From: Collinsella aerofaciens
Lineage (GTDB): Bacteria > Actinomycetota > Coriobacteriia > Coriobacteriales > Coriobacteriaceae
NCBI RefSeq assembly: GCF_009876115.1
Contig: NZ_WWSY01000005.1
Coordinates: 66,851-130,850 of the forward strand
Direction: 5' to 3'
DNA: 64,000 nt
Part shown: piece by piece, positions 42,867 through 51,755 of the stretch
How the letters are laid out: each line of letters begins with the position of its first letter
Numbering within the stretch: the first letter of the stretch is position 1
Position numbers and translations under genes: made by a program
The notes under the pieces: generated by a model
Told to the model about the DNA's origin: nothing
Database searches by the model: none
Seen by the model: the letters and a program-made list of their open reading frames with translations, nothing else

Positions 42867-44120
42867 ATGGCGCAGGAACACGATCTATTTGATGACATTA
42901 TCGAGATCAGCAAGGGTTTCGACTTTCTTAAAAACCCGCTTGGCGGCGTGACCGATGCACTCGATCCGTCAGCGCCGCAGTGGAATCCTGCCGACTATAA
43001 GGAGCGTCCGCGCGGCAACACGATTCCGTGCCTGGCCTGCAAAAACGAGAAGAGCGGCTGCACCGCGTGCATGGACGTGTGCCCGGTCAACGCCATCGAG
43101 GTCGAGGAAGACGCCATCGAGATCCTCGACTCCTGTCGCAAGTGCGGCCTGTGCGCCGCTGCTTGCCCGACGGAGGCGATCATCTCTCCGCGCCTTGCGC
43201 CCAAAAACGTTTACGACGACATTGTCTCTGCTGCTACGAGCCATGAGACCGCCTACGTCACCTGCACGCGCGCCCTCAAGCGCATGCCGCGCGAAAATGA
43301 AGTCGTCGTCGCCTGTGTGGGCGATATTACGGCCGAGACCTGGTTCTCGGTGCTGGCCGATTATCCCAACGTGAGCGTGTACCTGCCGCTGGGCGTGTGC
43401 GATAAGTGCCGTAACACCGGTGGCGAGGACATCCTGGGCGAGGCCATTGCTACCGCCGAGGAGTGGGCGGGCACGGGCATGGGTCTGGAGGTCGATCCCA
43501 AAAGCCTCAAGTGCCATAAGCGCCGCGAGTACGAGCGCAAGGAGTACATGGAAAAGATCGCCCGCACCACGGGCCTTACCGTGACAAAGCTCAATCCGGC
43601 AACGGCGGCACTGGCCTCGGTGACGCAGAAGCTCAAAGCCCATCGTCATCAGATCACCCAACTGGAGCGCACGCTCAACACCATGTGCGGCACCACGACG
43701 ACCAAGCGTCGCCGTTCGCTCACGCACGGGCGGCAGCTGGTGCTCTCGACGCTGCAAAACCACCCCGAGCTTGCCCAGAACATGCAGGTGAGCACGCCTG
43801 AGTGTGATTTTGACAAGTGCACGTCGTGTGGCGAGTGTGTCAATGTATGTCCCACGTTCGCCTGCGATTTGGTGGGAAGCGGCCGCTTTGCGTTGGAGTC
43901 CACGTATTGTTTGGGCTGCGGTGCCTGCGTCAAGGTGTGCCCCGAGCATGCGCTCAAGTTAGTTAAGCATGACGCGTCCAATCTGGTCGTCGTCGATCCC
44001 GAAGCCGAGGAAAAGGCCGCCCAGAAGGCGAAGGCTCACGAAGAAGCTGAGAAGGTCAAGGCCGAGGCAAAGGCCAAGCTTGACAAGATGCTCGACCAGG
44101 TGGAAAAGCTCGCGGACTAG
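42867..44120 (+). CDS. Multi-cluster 4Fe-4S ferredoxin-type protein
   Basis: 417 residues from ATG 42867 (GGGAGGGG upstream). Four [4Fe-4S] cysteine motifs are visible in two pairs: CTACMDVCP and CRKCGLCAAACP near residues 65-105, and CTSCGECVNVCP plus CLGCGACVKVCP near 320-370. Between them is a ~200-residue region with VCDKCR and a basic stretch, possibly binding a partner. The C-terminus is an Ala/Lys/Glu coiled coil. Likely an electron carrier or an iron-sulfur subunit of an oxidoreductase; no catalytic subunit is adjacent, so the partner is unknown. Confidence 0.88.
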   Translation: MAQEHDLFDDIIEISKGFDFLKNPLGGVTDALDPSAPQWNPADYKERPRGNTIPCLACKNEKSGCTACMDVCPVNAIEVEEDAIEILDSCRKCGLCAAACPTEAIISPRLAPKNVYDDIVSAATSHETAYVTCTRALKRMPRENEVVVACVGDITAETWFSVLADYPNVSVYLPLGVCDKCRNTGGEDILGEAIATAEEWAGTGMGLEVDPKSLKCHKRREYERKEYMEKIARTTGLTVTKLNPATAALASVTQKLKAHRHQITQLERTLNTMCGTTTTKRRRSLTHGRQLVLSTLQNHPELAQNMQVSTPECDFDKCTSCGECVNVCPTFACDLVGSGRFALESTYCLGCGACVKVCPEHALKLVKHDASNLVVVDPEAEEKAAQKAKAHEEAEKVKAEAKAKLDKMLDQVEKLAD

Positions 44121-44234
44121 TCAGCGACCCCTATCTCTGCTTCATTCGTGCCGCCGTGGTGTCCGGGTTCGCCCAGATGCTGCGGCGGCGCTATACTTAT
44201 GCAGTTTGAAATGCTTGTACCAAAAGGAGCTGTC

Positions 44235-45311
44235 GTGTCCCTTTCCATCGGTATCGTGGGCCTGCCCAACGTGGGCAAGTCGACGCTGTTCACCGCGCTT
44301 ACCAAAAAGACCGGCCTTGCCGCCAACTACCCGTTTGCCACGATCGACCCCAACGTGGGTATCGTCGATGTGCCCGATAGCCGTCTGCAAAAGCTCGCCG
44401 ACATCGTCAACCCGGGTCGCATTGTGCCGGCGACGGTCGAGTTCGTCGACATCGCAGGTCTGGTGAAGGGCGCTAACGAGGGTGAGGGTCTGGGTAACCA
44501 GTTCCTGGCCAACATTCGCGAGACCGACGCCATCTGCGAGGTCGTGCGCTACTTTAAGGACCCCAACGTTATGCGCGAGGTGGGCCGCACGGGCGAGTTC
44601 GTCGATCCCGCCGGCGATGCCGACACCATCATGACCGAGCTTATCCTGGCCGACATGGGCACGCTCGAGAAGCAGCTGCCCAAGCTCGAGAAAGAGGCCA
44701 AGCGCGACAAGGAGCTCATGCCCAAGTTCGAGGTCGCCAAGCGCCTGCTCGCCTGGCTCAACGAGGGTAAGCGTGCTGCGTCCATGGAGATGACCGACGA
44801 GGAGCGCGCCGCTGCCAAGGGCCTGTTCCTGCTCACCATGAAGCCCATCCTGTATGTGGCTAACGTGGACGAGGATATGCTCAACGACGATCTGGCGCCC
44901 ATCGATGGCGTCAAGCCGCTGCCGATCTGCGCCAAGATCGAGGCCGAGCTTTCCGAGCTCGATTCCGAGGATGCGGCCGACTACCTGGAGAGCTTGGGCC
45001 TGGAGCAGCCTGGTCTGGACATGCTCGCGCAGGCTGCCTACAAGCTGCTTGGTCTGCAGTCGTTCTTTACGGCTGGCGAGATGGAGGTCAAGGCCTGGAC
45101 GGTTCGCCAGGGCGCGACTGCCCCGCAGGCCGCCGGCGTTATCCACACCGACTTTGAGCGCGGCTTTATTAAGGCCGAGGTCATTGGCTATGACGACTAC
45201 ATCGAGCTCGGCGGTGAGCAGGGCGCCAAGGCCGCCGGCAAGCTGCGTATCGAGGGCAAGGACTATGTCATGGCCGATGGCGATGTCGTGCACTTCCGCT
45301 TTAACGTGTAA
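44235..45311 (+). CDS. ychF: Redox-regulated ATPase YchF
   Basis: 358 residues from GTG 44235, with AAAGGAG upstream. An OBG-family P-loop protein that prefers ATP and binds ribosomes. G1 GLPNVGKST, switch TIDPNVG, G3 DIAGLVKGA, a coiled-coil insertion ([17 protein letters not shown]) and the C-terminal TGS domain ending [15 protein letters not shown] are intact. A TATACT hexamer lies about 45 bases upstream. Co-transcribed with the small membrane protein gene 11 bases later. Confidence 0.97.
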   Translation: MSLSIGIVGLPNVGKSTLFTALTKKTGLAANYPFATIDPNVGIVDVPDSRLQKLADIVNPGRIVPATVEFVDIAGLVKGANEGEGLGNQFLANIRETDAICEVVRYFKDPNVMREVGRTGEFVDPAGDADTIMTELILADMGTLEKQLPKLEKEAKRDKELMPKFEVAKRLLAWLNEGKRAASMEMTDEERAAAKGLFLLTMKPILYVANVDEDMLNDDLAPIDGVKPLPICAKIEAELSELDSEDAADYLESLGLEQPGLDMLAQAAYKLLGLQSFFTAGEMEVKAWTVRQGATAPQAAGVIHTDFERGFIKAEVIGYDDYIELGGEQGAKAAGKLRIEGKDYVMADGDVVHFRFNV

Positions 45312-45322
45312 GGACGACGCAT

Positions 45323-45706
45323 ATGTTTAAATATGGCAAAAAAGCTGGCTACATGGGTATTGCACTGCTCGTACTTGCGGTGATTCCGCTGGTGGTCGCA
45401 GCGTGTGTTATCCCCAACATTGGTCCCGAGGTTGCAACAAAGTTTAACGCAGCCGGCGAGGTGACGCGCTGGGGCAAGAGCTACGAGCTGCTGGCACTGC
45501 CGGTGCTCAACCTGTTGCTGAGCGTGGCGACGTACTTTACGGCGGGACGCCAGGCTAAAAACAATGATGACTCCGCCGCCATGGCGCGCATCGTGTGCGA
45601 GCGCTACCTGCGAAACGGCTGCATCACGGGCGTGTTCCTCAACGTGATTAACGTTTACTTTATGTACTCGGCGATTACCGGAACGGGCTTTGGCTTTGGT
45701 TTCTAG
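45323..45706 (+). CDS. Small membrane protein, DUF1648-like
   Basis: 127 residues with three or four hydrophobic segments (about 10-32, 55-74, 100-120). The motif KFNAAGEVTRWGKSYELLALP after the first helix matches the DUF1648 pattern (a loop reading roughly PxHFNxxGxxxxW) seen in SdpI-like immunity and membrane proteins. Only one DUF1648 unit is present. It is 11 bases downstream of ychF and probably shares its transcript. Role unknown. Confidence 0.78.
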   Translation: MFKYGKKAGYMGIALLVLAVIPLVVAACVIPNIGPEVATKFNAAGEVTRWGKSYELLALPVLNLLLSVATYFTAGRQAKNNDDSAAMARIVCERYLRNGCITGVFLNVINVYFMYSAITGTGFGFGF

Positions 45707-45715
45707 CTTGTCCTT

Positions 45716-46105
45716 TTAGGCAACGAGCCTGCACGCATATTCAATGGCTGCTGCGAGGCCGCCGCTCGATCGTGGTTTAAAGACCATGTCGGCGGCGGCC
45801 TCGTTTTCGTATCCGGCGCCGCGAAGGGTGAGCGCGGTACCGGCTTCCAAGAGAAGTGGCAGGCCACGCTGGCTGGTTGCGATTACGGCAGCCTGATTGA
45901 GCGAGCAGCTGTGCGCTTGGCATTGAATGGCAAGTTCACCTTGCGCCGGGCAATGGACCAGAACGGCGGCGACGCGACTTGATAGCAATGCAAATGCTGT
46001 GCGCTCATCGGGCGAAAGGCATTCTGCTTCAACGACGACGAGCGTGGGTGGTGCGCTGTTTGTGCGAGGCGTGGCTCGGTACATGCGGACCGAAGAACCC
46101 GACAT
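45716..46105 (-). CDS. Uncharacterised small protein divergent from XRE regulator
   Basis: 129 residues from ATG 46105, chosen because AGGAG with a TTTTCT spacer precedes it; an ATG at 46129 would run through the operator. Sequence: short polar N-terminus, then TLVVVEAECLSPDERTAFALLSSRVAAVLVH, several cysteines (CPAQGELAIQCQAHSCSL) and a C-terminal amphipathic helix. It is divergent from a small XRE gene across a perfect 24-bp palindrome, so the XRE protein probably controls it. No family recognised. Confidence 0.65.
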   Translation of the reverse strand: MSGSSVRMYRATPRTNSAPPTLVVVEAECLSPDERTAFALLSSRVAAVLVHCPAQGELAIQCQAHSCSLNQAAVIATSQRGLPLLLEAGTALTLRGAGYENEAAADMVFKPRSSGGLAAAIEYACRLVA

Positions 46106-46128
46106 AGAAAACTCCTGTGTATTCGGCA

Positions 46129-46152
46129 AAACGTAAACTATAGTTTACGTTT
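46129..46152. promoter_or_regulatory. Perfect 24-bp palindromic operator
   Basis: AAACGTAAACTA and its exact reverse complement meet at 46140/46141, centred between the divergent genes at 46105 (minus) and 46182 (plus). The TAAACT and TATAG words could also be the overlapping -10 regions. A likely binding site for the adjacent XRE regulator. Confidence 0.7.
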
Positions 46153-46181
46153 ATGTTCGGCTCCATTTCAAACTCGGATGC

Positions 46182-46400
46182 ATGGACGAACGTGCGAAAC
46201 AGATTCTTGGCAGGCGGGTCGAAGAGACACGCAGGGACCTTGGTATCTCCAAGGTTGATTTTTGTGTGGCGACAGGAATCAGCCGACCCTACCTCGACCG
46301 AATCGAAGATGGGACGGCAAATTTCACGCTCAAGGTTCTATTTAAGATCGCGCCCGCACTCGGCATGACGGTGTCAGAACTTCTCGAGGGTATCGAATAG
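46182..46400 (+). CDS. Small XRE-family (Cro/CI-like) regulator
   Basis: 72 residues consisting only of a helix-turn-helix domain: RRVEETRRDLGISKVDFCVATGISRPYLDRIEDGTANFTLKVLFKIAPALGMTVSELLEGIE. The recognition pair GISKVDFCVATGISRPYLDRIE is clear. It has no sensor domain, so it probably binds the palindrome just upstream and the divergent gene 45716-46105. The start at 46182 has a poor ribosome site. Converges with ansA. Confidence 0.88.
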   Translation: MDERAKQILGRRVEETRRDLGISKVDFCVATGISRPYLDRIEDGTANFTLKVLFKIAPALGMTVSELLEGIE

Positions 46401-46422
46401 GGGATACCCGTCGACAACCGAA

Positions 46423-47436
46423 TTACGCCATCGGGATGCGGTCGTGGTTGACTTGGCTGTAGAACAGGCGCTGGATCTCGGCGGCATCGCGTGACTGGCC
46501 GAGTGCCCACATGGTCTTGGCCACGAGTGTCTCGGTGGTCATGTCGTCGCCGCGCAGAATGCCCGGATAATCGGCGTAAGCACGGCCGACCTCATAAACG
46601 CCCAGATCGAGGCCCTCTTCGGGGACCTGCGTGGTCATAACGACGGTGCGGCCCGAATCGACCCAGCGGAAAATTGCCTCTTGGAACGACTCGCCCGACT
46701 CGCCAAACTCGGGAATGCCGCCAATGCCAAAGGTCTCAAGGATTGCAGCATCGTAGCTGTCGGCAAGGGCGTCCAGGATACCCGGGTTCACGCCGGGCGT
46801 TAGCTTAAGGACAAACACGCGCGGGTCGATGCTGTCGTAGAAACGCACCGGGTTTTCGCCCTGATGCGTGCCGTGAAGCCCGTTGCGCACGATGCGGTCG
46901 TTGCGGATATAGGCGATGGGCGGATAGTTGACGCTAATGAACGCGTTAAAGCTCATGGTACGCTGCTTGCGGGCGCGCGTGCCGGCAATGGCGACGCCGC
47001 CAAACACAATCGAGACATCGTGTGAGTGCTCGTCGAGCGCATAGAGCAGGCTCTGGTACAGATTGAGTTTGGCGTCAGTAAAGGGATTGCCCATGGGCTT
47101 TTGAGAGCCGGTGAGCACGATGGGCTTGGGGCTGTCCTGAATCAGGTAGGAAAGCGCTGCCGCGGTGTAGCTCATGGTGTCGGTGCCGTGCAGAATCACG
47201 AAGCCGTCGTGGTCGACATAACCCTCGACGATGACGTCGCGGATACGCATCCAGTCACTGGGGCGCATATTGGTGCTGTCGATGTTCATGGGCTGCACGA
47301 CGTCGAGCTCGCAGAGGCCCGAGATCTCGGGGACGCTCTGGGCGAGTTCCTCACCGGTCAGGGCGGGGGAGAGGCCGTTGCCGTCCTCGGTCGATGCGAT
47401 GGTGCCGCCCGTGGCGATGAGAAGGATGCGCTTCAT
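46423..47436 (-). CDS. ansA: Type I L-asparaginase
   Basis: 337 residues from ATG 47436, after TAGGAA. It hydrolyses asparagine to aspartate and ammonia. Catalytic threonines are in LLIATGGTIAST and the second triad in ILHGTDTMSYTA; LTGSQKPM also matches. No signal peptide, so cytoplasmic (type I). The in-frame extension to 47508 lacks support. Single-gene unit divergent from guaA. Confidence 0.95.
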   Translation of the reverse strand: MKRILLIATGGTIASTEDGNGLSPALTGEELAQSVPEISGLCELDVVQPMNIDSTNMRPSDWMRIRDVIVEGYVDHDGFVILHGTDTMSYTAAALSYLIQDSPKPIVLTGSQKPMGNPFTDAKLNLYQSLLYALDEHSHDVSIVFGGVAIAGTRARKQRTMSFNAFISVNYPPIAYIRNDRIVRNGLHGTHQGENPVRFYDSIDPRVFVLKLTPGVNPGILDALADSYDAAILETFGIGGIPEFGESGESFQEAIFRWVDSGRTVVMTTQVPEEGLDLGVYEVGRAYADYPGILRGDDMTTETLVAKTMWALGQSRDAAEIQRLFYSQVNHDRIPMA

Positions 47437-47516
47437 TCTGGTATTCCTATCGTATTTGCCGCCGCAAGGGCGGAGCCGTTCGGCAGTATTGTGGCACAGG
47501 GCGTCCAATGTTCAAA

Positions 47517-47537
47517 CGTATTACATCATCTGTAACG
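47517..47537. promoter_or_regulatory. Dyad between ansA and guaA
   Basis: CGTATTACA and TGTAACG flank TCATC (perfect TTACA/TGTAA core, 47521-47535). A nearby GGTAAC repeats the half site. A candidate operator for one of the divergent genes ansA and guaA; no regulator identified. Confidence 0.3.
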
Positions 47538-47704
47538 TTTGGTAACACTTCAATTGCTGTCAAATAGGAGCCCAGGTCGTGCGTTTGCCGTGCGCTGATG
47601 GCTGCGAGGGACGAGAAACCCCATATAACGTGTACACTATGAAGGCAATTTTCGTTCATTCGCGCGGGTGGGCATCGGCTCCCCGCCAACAAGAGGGGGA
47701 AACC

Positions 47705-49303
47705 ATGGATCAAAAGGCTTCCGCAAAGGTCCTCGTACTCGACTTTGGTGCGCAGTACGGTCAGCTCATTGCCCGTCGCGTCCGCGACCTCAACGTGTAT
47801 TCCGAGATCGTTCCCTGCGACATCTCGGCCGATGAGATTCGCGAGATGAACGCCTCTGCGCTCATCCTTTCTGGCGGCCCGGCCTCCGTGTACGCCGAGG
47901 ACGCTCCGTCCATCGATCCCGCCATCTTTGATCTTGGCCTTCCCGTCCTGGGCTTTTGCTACGGCCATCAGATCACGGCCGTGACGCTCGGCGGCAAGGT
48001 CGGCCACTCCGAGGTGGGCGAGTACGGCCGCGCCACCATCACGCGCACGGCTGGCGCCAAGCTCTTTAACTCCACGCCTATGGAGCAGACCGTGTGGATG
48101 AGCCACCGCGACGCCGTGTCCGAGGTGCCCGAGGGCTTTACCATTACCGCCAGCACCGACGTGTGCCCGGTTGCCGCCATGGAGTGCGTCGAGCGCAAAA
48201 TCTTCACCACGCAGTTCCACCCCGAGGTCAAGCACTCCGAGTACGGTCAGCAGCTGCTGAGCAACTTCCTGTTTGAGATCTGCGGCCTGGAGCCCAACTG
48301 GAGCATGGACAACCTGGTCGAGACCATGACGGCCGAGTTTCGCGAGAAGGTCGGCGACGACCGCGTGATTCTGGCCCTGTCCGGTGGCGTCGACTCCTCC
48401 GTCGTGGCTGCGCTGGGCGCCCGCGCCGTGGGCAAGCAGATGACCTGCGTGTTCATCAACCACGGCCTGCTGCGCAAGGGCGAGCCCGAGCAGGTGGAGG
48501 AGGTCTTCACCAAGCAGTTTGACGTCGACTTTATCCACGTCCACGCCGAGGACCGCTATGCCGAGCTTCTGGCCGGCGTGACCGAGCCCGAGGAGAAGCG
48601 CCGCATCATCGGTACGCAGTTCTGGAAAGAGTTCTTCGCCGTGGCGCAGCAGCTCGAGACCGATGGCAAGCCGGTCAAGTACCTGGCTCAGGGCACCATC
48701 TACCCCGACATCATCGAGTCCGGTGCTCGCAAGACGGGCGGCAAGACGGCCACCATCAAGAGCCACCACAACCTGATCCCGTTCCCCGAGGGCGTGCACT
48801 TCGACCTCATCGAGCCGCTCGACCACTTCTTTAAGGACGAGGTCCGCGCGCTTGGTCTGGCGCTGGGCCTGCCGGGTCATATCGTGTTCCGCCAGCCTTT
48901 CCCGGGTCCGGGTCTGGCCATCCGCATCATCGGTGCGGTCGACAAGGAGAAGCTCGAGATCCTCAAGAATGCCGACGCCATCGTGCGCGAGGAGCTCGAT
49001 GCCTACAACCAGCGTCTGTTTGAGCAGACCGGCGAGCGCAACTCCGAGCACAGCTGCTGGCAGTACTTTGCGGTCCTGCCCGACATCAAGTCCGTCGGCG
49101 TTATGGGCGACGAGCGCACCTATCAGCGCCCGATCATCCTGCGCGCCGTCGAGTCCAGCGACGCCATGACCGCCGACTGGGCCAAGCTGCCCTACGACGT
49201 TCTGGCCCGCATCTCCGGCCGCATCGTGGCCGAGGTCCCCGGCGCCAACCGCGTGTGCTACGACATCACGTCCAAGCCGCCCGCGACGATCGAGTGGGAG
49301 TAG
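47705..49303 (+). CDS. guaA: GMP synthase (glutamine-hydrolysing)
   Basis: 532 residues. It aminates XMP to GMP. N-terminal glutaminase with nucleophile Cys in LGFCYGHQ and His/Glu in TTQFHPEVKH; ATP pyrophosphatase with LSGGVDSSVVAA; C-terminal dimerisation domain ending in the invariant PPATIEWE. ATG 47705 (AGAGGGGGAAACC upstream) is used. The last 12 bases of the gene, GAGTGGGAGTAG, are the known kind of attachment site for guaA-targeting integrases; the coding sequence is complete, so integration downstream regenerated the 3' end. Confidence 0.98.
   Translation: MDQKASAKVLVLDFGAQYGQLIARRVRDLNVYSEIVPCDISADEIREMNASALILSGGPASVYAEDAPSIDPAIFDLGLPVLGFCYGHQITAVTLGGKVGHSEVGEYGRATITRTAGAKLFNSTPMEQTVWMSHRDAVSEVPEGFTITASTDVCPVAAMECVERKIFTTQFHPEVKHSEYGQQLLSNFLFEICGLEPNWSMDNLVETMTAEFREKVGDDRVILALSGGVDSSVVAALGARAVGKQMTCVFINHGLLRKGEPEQVEEVFTKQFDVDFIHVHAEDRYAELLAGVTEPEEKRRIIGTQFWKEFFAVAQQLETDGKPVKYLAQGTIYPDIIESGARKTGGKTATIKSHHNLIPFPEGVHFDLIEPLDHFFKDEVRALGLALGLPGHIVFRQPFPGPGLAIRIIGAVDKEKLEILKNADAIVREELDAYNQRLFEQTGERNSEHSCWQYFAVLPDIKSVGVMGDERTYQRPIILRAVESSDAMTADWAKLPYDVLARISGRIVAEVPGANRVCYDITSKPPATIEWE
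49292..49303 (+). other. Probable left attachment site (attL) in the guaA 3' end
   Basis: GAGTGGGAGTAG encodes the final residues and stop of guaA. Integrases that target guaA recombine at this conserved 3' end. Variants of the word TGGGAGTAA recur repeatedly in the next 540 bases, and an integrase gene follows. No convincing right-hand copy is seen before the window ends. Confidence 0.6.
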
Positions 49304-49418
49304 GCCGATAGGGTTCTGACCTGCATTTTTGAGTGCCGCGCTGTGCCGCTGAGTTTCGTTTCGTACGACAGTCATGGCAAAGCCACCGGCGACGGCGGTG
49401 AGTAAATACGATAATCTA

Positions 49419-49452
49419 GCCTCCGCTCCCATGTTGGAACGGAGGCTTTTTC
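49419..49452 (+). terminator. Terminator after guaA
   Basis: AGCCTCCG / CGGAGGCT (14-base loop) followed by TTTTCTTT, 116 bases after the guaA stop, inside the island end. Confidence 0.85.
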
Positions 49453-49461
49453 TTTGCCTAT

Positions 49462-49833
49462 TTACTCCCTTTCACCTGCGATTTCGCCATTTACTCCCCG
49501 TATTTCAAGACGGCAAAGCACTGGGCGGTATTCGGAGGAATGGGAGTAAGGATTCATCCCAAATGAGTAGACGCGCGGTTTTTGTCCCCGAGGACGAAAC
49601 GAGGCCGTTTCGGGGCCCGTGAAACCCAAATCGAACTCAATAGGCTTTTCGGCGGTCTCCGCACGGCGTTTCCCCAGGTCGTTAATGGGGAGTAAAGAAT
49701 CTCACCGTCTCAAGGAAAACGGGAGTAATCAGGGGAAATGCCGCGGCGTGCTGTCGCGTGCCGTCATATAAGCCACCGCGTCATTTACTCCCCAGGAGCG
49801 CCGAAAATGCCTTGACATGCAATGGGGAGTAAA
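49462..49833. repeat. Array of GGGAGTAA words at the island end
   Basis: The octamer GGGAGTAA occurs directly at about 49543, 49688, 49721 and 49825, and as TTACTCCC at about 49463, 49493 and 49785. Several copies extend to TGGGGAGTAAA. Such multiple copies in both orientations near attL suit integrase arm-type or excisionase sites. The 617 bases from guaA to the repressor contain no gene. Confidence 0.7.
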
Positions 49834-49920
49834 AACTCAGCAGACGCAGGAGCGGGCGGAGCTCACCGCCTAGCCTGGCGTCCTGATTCGGTTGCGCTGG
49901 TTGCGAAATGCGGGGAGCCG

Positions 49921-50334
49921 CTACAGCGAGGCTTTCCAGCCCTCGTATTCGTCGGCGTCGATCTCGCCGTTCTCGAGCTGCGCGCGCTTCTCGGCCCACA
50001 GCTCGATCGCCATCGCGGCTTTGGGAGCGTGCGGCGCCTTGGGGTTCAGGGAGAGGCCCGAGCCGTCGGCTGCGGGAACGATGCCGAAGGAGTCCTCGAG
50101 CCGCACGAGCAGCGACATGAGGTCGCCCGCGGTCTCGACGCCGTAATCCTTGAGGGCGTTGACGGAAACGCCGAGCGCGGCGGAGATGGACTCGAGCAGC
50201 TCGGGCTTGACGGCGCGGATGCCGCTCTCGTAATGGCGCACGGCCCCCTCGGTCAGACCGACCGCCTCGGCGAGCTGCGCCTGCGTCATGCCGCGCAACT
50301 TGCGGTACCGCCTTATGTTCTCGCCTACGGACAT
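49921..50334 (-). CDS. XRE-family repressor of the island
   Basis: 137 residues from ATG 50334 after AGGAGGAGGG. N-terminal helix-turn-helix: SVGENIRRYRKLRGMTQAQLAEAVGLTEGAVRHYESG. The C-terminal ~70 residues (LVRLEDSFGIVP to EIDADEYEGWKASL) form a small helical region of unknown role. Divergent from the excisionase-integrase genes across repeated GTACGCA sites, so it probably represses excision and its own synthesis. Confidence 0.88.
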   Translation of the reverse strand: MSVGENIRRYRKLRGMTQAQLAEAVGLTEGAVRHYESGIRAVKPELLESISAALGVSVNALKDYGVETAGDLMSLLVRLEDSFGIVPAADGSGLSLNPKAPHAPKAAMAIELWAEKRAQLENGEIDADEYEGWKASL

Positions 50335-50374
50335 GCGCCCTCCTCCTGGAATTACGTACCCGCACATCTTATCA

Positions 50375-50458
50375 GCGTACGCAAATGTACGCAATTCTAT
50401 TGACAGTACGGATGCGTACGTTTACTCTCAATCTGTAAACCGTACATATACGTACGCT
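50375..50458 (+). promoter_or_regulatory. Control region of the island: promoter and operators
   Basis: TTGACA (50400-50405), 17 bases, TACTCT (50423-50428) forms a good promoter for the excisionase-integrase operon. GTAC-centred words surround it: GCGTACGC (50375-50382), GTACGCA (50387-50393), GTACGGATGCGTAC (50406-50419, in the spacer), and GTACATATACGTACGC (50442-50457). These are likely operators of the divergent XRE repressor. Confidence 0.75.
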
Positions 50459-50474
50459 GTTGATTGGAGGAGCC

Positions 50475-50678
50475 ATGGACGAGAAGGTGGCGAAGACGCC
50501 GAGGCCTCACATGCTAGACGCCGACGAGGTCGCGGAGCTGCTGAGGATCAAGAAAGGCAGCGCCTACGAGGTGATCAGGAGGATAAACGCCGAGCAGGAG
50601 GCGCGCGGGCGCGTGGTTATCCGCGGGCGCGTCCGAAGCGACGTCTTCGACGCACTGTACTTCCCGGAGGTGGACTGA
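50475..50678 (+). CDS. Excisionase-like / helix-turn-helix protein
   Basis: 67 residues, GGAGGAG before ATG 50475. MLDADEVAELLRIKKGSAYEVIRRINAEQEARGRVVIRGRVRSDVFDALYF is a winged helix-turn-helix of the excisionase/AlpA type. It ends one base before the integrase start, the standard xis-int order, so it likely directs excision or tunes integrase expression. Confidence 0.85.
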   Translation: MDEKVAKTPRPHMLDADEVAELLRIKKGSAYEVIRRINAEQEARGRVVIRGRVRSDVFDALYFPEVD

Positions 50679-50679
50679 C

Positions 50680-51750
50680 ATGCCCGTGTACAAGGATGGC
50701 AACAACGGCACGTTCTACGTGCAGTGCTACTACCGCGACGCCCGCGGCTCGAAGCGCCACAAGACGAAGCGCGGCTTCTCCTCCGAGGTGGAGGCCGCAG
50801 TGTGGGAGAGCCAGTTCAAGAGCCTTAACGGCGGGGCCATGGACATGACGTTCTCCGAGTTCGTCGAGGTGTACGCCTCCGAGGTGAAGCCGCGCGTACG
50901 CGAGCACACGTGGATCACCAAGGAGTACATCATCAACGACAAGCTCGTGCCGTTCTTCGGAGACATGCGCATGTGCGACGTGAGGCCGATCGACCTCATC
51001 AGGTGGCAAAACGAGCTCACCGAGCACCGGGACGCCGACGGGAAGCCCTGGGCGCCGACGTACCTGCGCACGGTGAACAACCAACTGAACGCCATCTTCA
51101 ACCACGCCGAGCGCTACTACGGCCTCACCGACAACCCGGTGCGCAGGGTCGACAAGATAGGCTCGAAGAAGGGCGGCGAGATGCAGTTCTGGACCAAGGA
51201 CGAGTACCTGAGGTTCAGCGAGGCGGTCATGGACAAGCCGCTGTCGTTCCACGCCTTCGAGCTGCTGTACTGGACGGGCATACGCTGCGGCGAGCTCCTG
51301 GCGCTCACGCCGTCCGACTTCATGCTGGATAGCTCGCGGCTGCGCATCAACAAGTCGTACCAGAGCCTCCACGGCGTGGACACCGTGACCGACCCCAAGA
51401 CGCCCAAGTCCGTGCGCACGATCGTCATGCCCGCCTTCCTTCGCGACGAGATGGCGGACTTCATCGAGATGCGCGACGACGTCGCCCCCGACGAGCGCCT
51501 GTTCGCCGTGACCAAGCACTTCCTGGCCCACGAGATGGAGCGCGGGTGCAAGGCGTCGGGCGTGAAGCGCATCCGCATACACGACATACGCCACAGCCAC
51601 GTGAGCCTGCTGATCGAGATGGGCTTCTCCGCGCTGGCCATCGCCGAGCGCATGGGCCACGAGGCGGTGGACATCACCTACCGCTACGCGCACCTGTTCC
51701 CCACGAAGCAGGACGAGATGGCCGCCGCGCTCGATGGAGCGAGGGGGTAA
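50680..51750 (+). CDS. int: Tyrosine recombinase / integrase
   Basis: 356 residues. It integrates and excises the island, presumably at the guaA 3' end. Domains: N-terminal AP2-like arm-binding domain (YVQCYYRDARGSKRHKTKRGFSSEVEAAVWE), core-binding SAM-like domain (about 57-150), and catalytic domain with Arg202 (TGIRCGELLAL), His301-x-x-Arg304 (HDIRH), His327 (MGH) and nucleophile Tyr336 (YRYAHLFP). The catalytic set is complete, so the enzyme is probably active. Confidence 0.95.
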   Translation: MPVYKDGNNGTFYVQCYYRDARGSKRHKTKRGFSSEVEAAVWESQFKSLNGGAMDMTFSEFVEVYASEVKPRVREHTWITKEYIINDKLVPFFGDMRMCDVRPIDLIRWQNELTEHRDADGKPWAPTYLRTVNNQLNAIFNHAERYYGLTDNPVRRVDKIGSKKGGEMQFWTKDEYLRFSEAVMDKPLSFHAFELLYWTGIRCGELLALTPSDFMLDSSRLRINKSYQSLHGVDTVTDPKTPKSVRTIVMPAFLRDEMADFIEMRDDVAPDERLFAVTKHFLAHEMERGCKASGVKRIRIHDIRHSHVSLLIEMGFSALAIAERMGHEAVDITYRYAHLFPTKQDEMAAALDGARG

Positions 51751-51755
51751 GCAAG

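Noticed and set aside
47437..47704. Purine riboswitch before guaA
   Set aside because: No conserved three-way junction words could be recognised; only a short dyad and a possible promoter are present.
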